Positions 5,972-7,532 of a stretch of DNA of 7,532 bases are shown one piece after another (the first letter of the stretch is position 1; each line of letters begins with the position of its first letter). The DNA is taken from the NCBI GenBank assembly GCA_018828205.1, contig JAHJWA010000216.1, positions 1-7,532 of the forward strand, in the 5' to 3' direction. The notes beneath the pieces were generated by a model. That model made no database searches and was not told where the DNA came from. It was given only the letters and a program-made list of their open reading frames with translations. The translations under genes were made by a program, and so were the position numbers. This stretch comes from Alphaproteobacteria bacterium. Lineage in GTDB: Bacteria; Pseudomonadota; Alphaproteobacteria; Sphingomonadales; Sphingomonadaceae.

Positions 5972-6823
5972 CTAGGCAAGCGCCGCCGGATCGCCGAACA
6001 CACCGCGCTGATAGTCCTGAATTGCTTCGAGAATCTCCTCGCGTGTGGTCATGACGAAGGGGCCGTGCGCGACCACCGGCTCGCCGATCGGCTCGGCGTG
6101 ACCATAGAGGATCAGGCCGCCGTTCTCGCTTGAAACGGCCAGCCCTTCGCCATCGCCGGTCTGCGCCAGATGGTGCTCGGGCACTTCGTCCGGACCGATT
6201 CGCGCCGTGCCGTTTACCATATAGAAGAACACGCTGCGGCCTGCGGGCGCGGGGAGGGTGGCGCTGCTGCCCGCGGCCAGTTCCACCGTCGCCAGCATCA
6301 CCCCGGTGAGCGAGGATACCGGTGCGCCCTCGCGGCCCGAAACCGCGCGCAGGGTGACCCCGGGGGCCAGCTCCACCGCCGCGATCTCTTCCGCCGCGAC
6401 CGGGAGGTAGCGGGGTTCGGTCATCTTGAGCCGCGCGGGCAGATTGACCCACAGCTGCAGGATCTCGAGCGGCCCGCCGCCGCGCTTGAAGCTCTCGGGC
6501 GAGAGCTCGGCGTGGATCAGCCCGCGTCCCGCGGTCATCCACTGCACGCCGCCGGCCTCGACCACGCTCTCGCCGCCGCCGGTGTCGCGGTGCGCCAGAT
6601 TGCCCTGGAGGATGAAGGTCACCGTCTCGAAGCCGCGATGCGGATGCGGGCCGAAGGGCAGGCCGTTGTTGCCCGGCGGATAGGTCTGCGGCCCGTGGTG
6701 GTTGAGGAACAGGAAGGGGTCGACCTGCTCCAGCCCGGGCCCCGGCACGGGCCGGCGGGTGACCAGATCGCCGATATCCTCGCGCCGCGCCTTGTGGATC
6801 GACAGCAGGCTGCGCGCGCTCAT
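5972..6823 (-). CDS. Pirin-family bicupin (possible quercetinase-type metalloprotein)
   Basis: The protein has 283 residues, the usual length of bacterial pirins. The N-terminal cupin holds the metal ligands in the standard places: H60 and H62 in PHPHRGFET, H104 and E106 in GLIHAE, equivalent to the His-His-His-Glu set of human pirin and Escherichia coli YhhW, some of which have quercetin 2,3-dioxygenase activity. LEILQLWVNLP follows, and the C-terminal cupin ends with the usual GPFVMTT segment and an EEIxEAIxDYQxGxFG tail. No signal peptide is seen, so it is cytosolic. Its ATG overlaps the stop of the upstream reductase as ATGA, which indicates translational coupling, and explains the lack of a separate ribosome binding site. 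The true substrate of most bacterial pirins is unknown; family assignment is firm and enzymatic role is inferred from ligands and the neighbour. Confidence 0.95.
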   Translation of the reverse strand: MSARSLLSIHKARREDIGDLVTRRPVPGPGLEQVDPFLFLNHHGPQTYPPGNNGLPFGPHPHRGFETVTFILQGNLAHRDTGGGESVVEAGGVQWMTAGRGLIHAELSPESFKRGGGPLEILQLWVNLPARLKMTEPRYLPVAAEEIAAVELAPGVTLRAVSGREGAPVSSLTGVMLATVELAAGSSATLPAPAGRSVFFYMVNGTARIGPDEVPEHHLAQTGDGEGLAVSSENGGLILYGHAEPIGEPVVAHGPFVMTTREEILEAIQDYQRGVFGDPAALA

Positions 6824-7532
6824 GCCGCACCCCCCGGCACCAGCGGATCGGGTCCCGCGGGCACCACGCCGGTGGGATTGATATGGTCGTGGCTCTCGTA
6901 ATAATGGTGGCGGATGTGGTGGAAATTCACCGTCTCGGCGATCCCGTCGAGGTCGTAGAGCCGCCGCGTGAACGCTGCGAGATTGGGATAGTCCGCGATC
7001 CGGCGCAGGTTGCATTTGAAATGGCCGTGATAGACCGGGTCGAAACGGATCAGCGTGGTCCACAGCCTTATATCCGCCTCGGTCAGCTGCCCGCCGACCA
7101 GCCAGTCCTGCCCCTCCAGCCGCCGCTCCAGCTCGTCGAGCTTGGCGAACAGCGGCATCACCGCCGCCTCATAGGCATCCTGCGTGGTCGCGAAGCCGGC
7201 CTTGTAGACCCCGTTGTTGACCGGGTCGTAGATCTCCGCGTTGACCGCATCGATCTCCTCGCGGTGGGCCTGCGGGTAGAGATCGAGATCGTTCGCCCCG
7301 CAGCGGTCGAAAGCGCTGCCGAGCAGGCGCAGGATATCCGCGCTCTCGTTGTTGACGATGGTCCCGGTCTGCGTGTCCCACAGCACCGGGACGGTGACAT
7401 GCCCCGAATAATCGGGTTTCGCCGCGGTGTAGATCTGGTGCAGATGGCTCGCCCCCATCAGCGGCTCGGGGGTGACGCATTCGCCCGCGCGGAACGACCA
7501 GCCGCCCTCCTGCATGCGCCAGTGGACATTGA
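6820..7532 (-). CDS. yqjG: Glutathionyl-hydroquinone reductase (Xi-class GST), 5' end beyond the window
   Basis: The frame is open through the right edge, so the start lies outside. About 237 C-terminal residues are visible of a family whose members have roughly 320. Recognisable segments in order are VTVPVLWDTQTGTIVNNESADI, VNNGVYKAGFA, LTEADIRLWTTLIRFDPVY, HFKCNLRRI, ETVNFHHIRHHYYESH and INPTGVVP, all close to E. coli YqjG and PcpF-type enzymes. These reduce glutathionyl-hydroquinones to hydroquinones with release of oxidised glutathione. The catalytic cysteine lies in the missing N-terminal thioredoxin-like part and cannot be checked. The visible ATG at 7515 is internal: residues NVHWR precede it in frame and align with the family. 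The gene ends in a 4-base overlap with the pirin gene, so the two form one operon. The gene symbol is by similarity. Confidence 0.95.
   Translation of the reverse strand, partial: NVHWRMQEGGWSFRAGECVTPEPLMGASHLHQIYTAAKPDYSGHVTVPVLWDTQTGTIVNNESADILRLLGSAFDRCGANDLDLYPQAHREEIDAVNAEIYDPVNNGVYKAGFATTQDAYEAAVMPLFAKLDELERRLEGQDWLVGGQLTEADIRLWTTLIRFDPVYHGHFKCNLRRIADYPNLAAFTRRLYDLDGIAETVNFHHIRHHYYESHDHINPTGVVPAGPDPLVPGGAA

Noticed and set aside
5796..6830. Minus-strand frame of 344 codons overlapping the pirin gene
   Set aside because: It crosses the terminator at 5915-5941 and is Arg/Gly-rich without domains; the pirin frame has conserved metal ligands.

Overview
The window is GC-rich DNA with the look of an alphaproteobacterium, most likely of the Sphingomonadales/Erythrobacteraceae type. 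This rests on base composition, protein character and Shine-Dalgarno style; no marker gene is present to prove it. It is densely packed and shows no rRNA, tRNA, CRISPR array or transposase.

Layout, left to right. (1) The first 19 codons of a minus-strand protein with a Tat-like signal peptide run off the left edge. (2) Divergent from it is a plus-strand GAF / degenerate GGDEF / EAL cyclic-di-GMP phosphodiesterase gene (249-2014), interrupted by an apparent one-base deletion near 593. (3) Convergent to it on the minus strand is a CDP-alcohol phosphatidyltransferase (2042-2743). (4) Further right, also on the minus strand, is a 78-residue secreted or membrane protein with a run of six aspartates (2902-3138), which has its own strong ribosome binding site and intrinsic terminator. 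(5) A second, membrane-bound phosphodiesterase follows on the plus strand (3390-5780): CHASE2, three membrane helices, degenerate GGDEF, EAL. (6) Behind it is a compact unit of about 150 bp: an inverted repeat containing TTAACCAT, a good ribosome binding site, a 14-codon ORF and a strong intrinsic terminator. (7) On the minus strand at the right edge are a pirin-family bicupin and, upstream and overlapping by 4 bases, a glutathionyl-hydroquinone reductase cut by the window edge.

Functionally, two EAL proteins, one probably cytosolic and one sensing through a periplasmic domain, both keep all the phosphodiesterase residues I could check and both have lost the GGDEF signature. They are predicted to lower cyclic-di-GMP in response to different signals, provided the first is not inactivated by its frameshift. 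The phosphatidyltransferase and the Asp-rich protein belong to the cell envelope. The pirin/reductase pair looks like a quinone or aromatic-compound detoxification operon.

The least explained item is the tiny-peptide unit at 5791-5941. The frameshift, the DHxCD motif of the phosphatidyltransferase and the Asp-rich protein are the next most worth checking.
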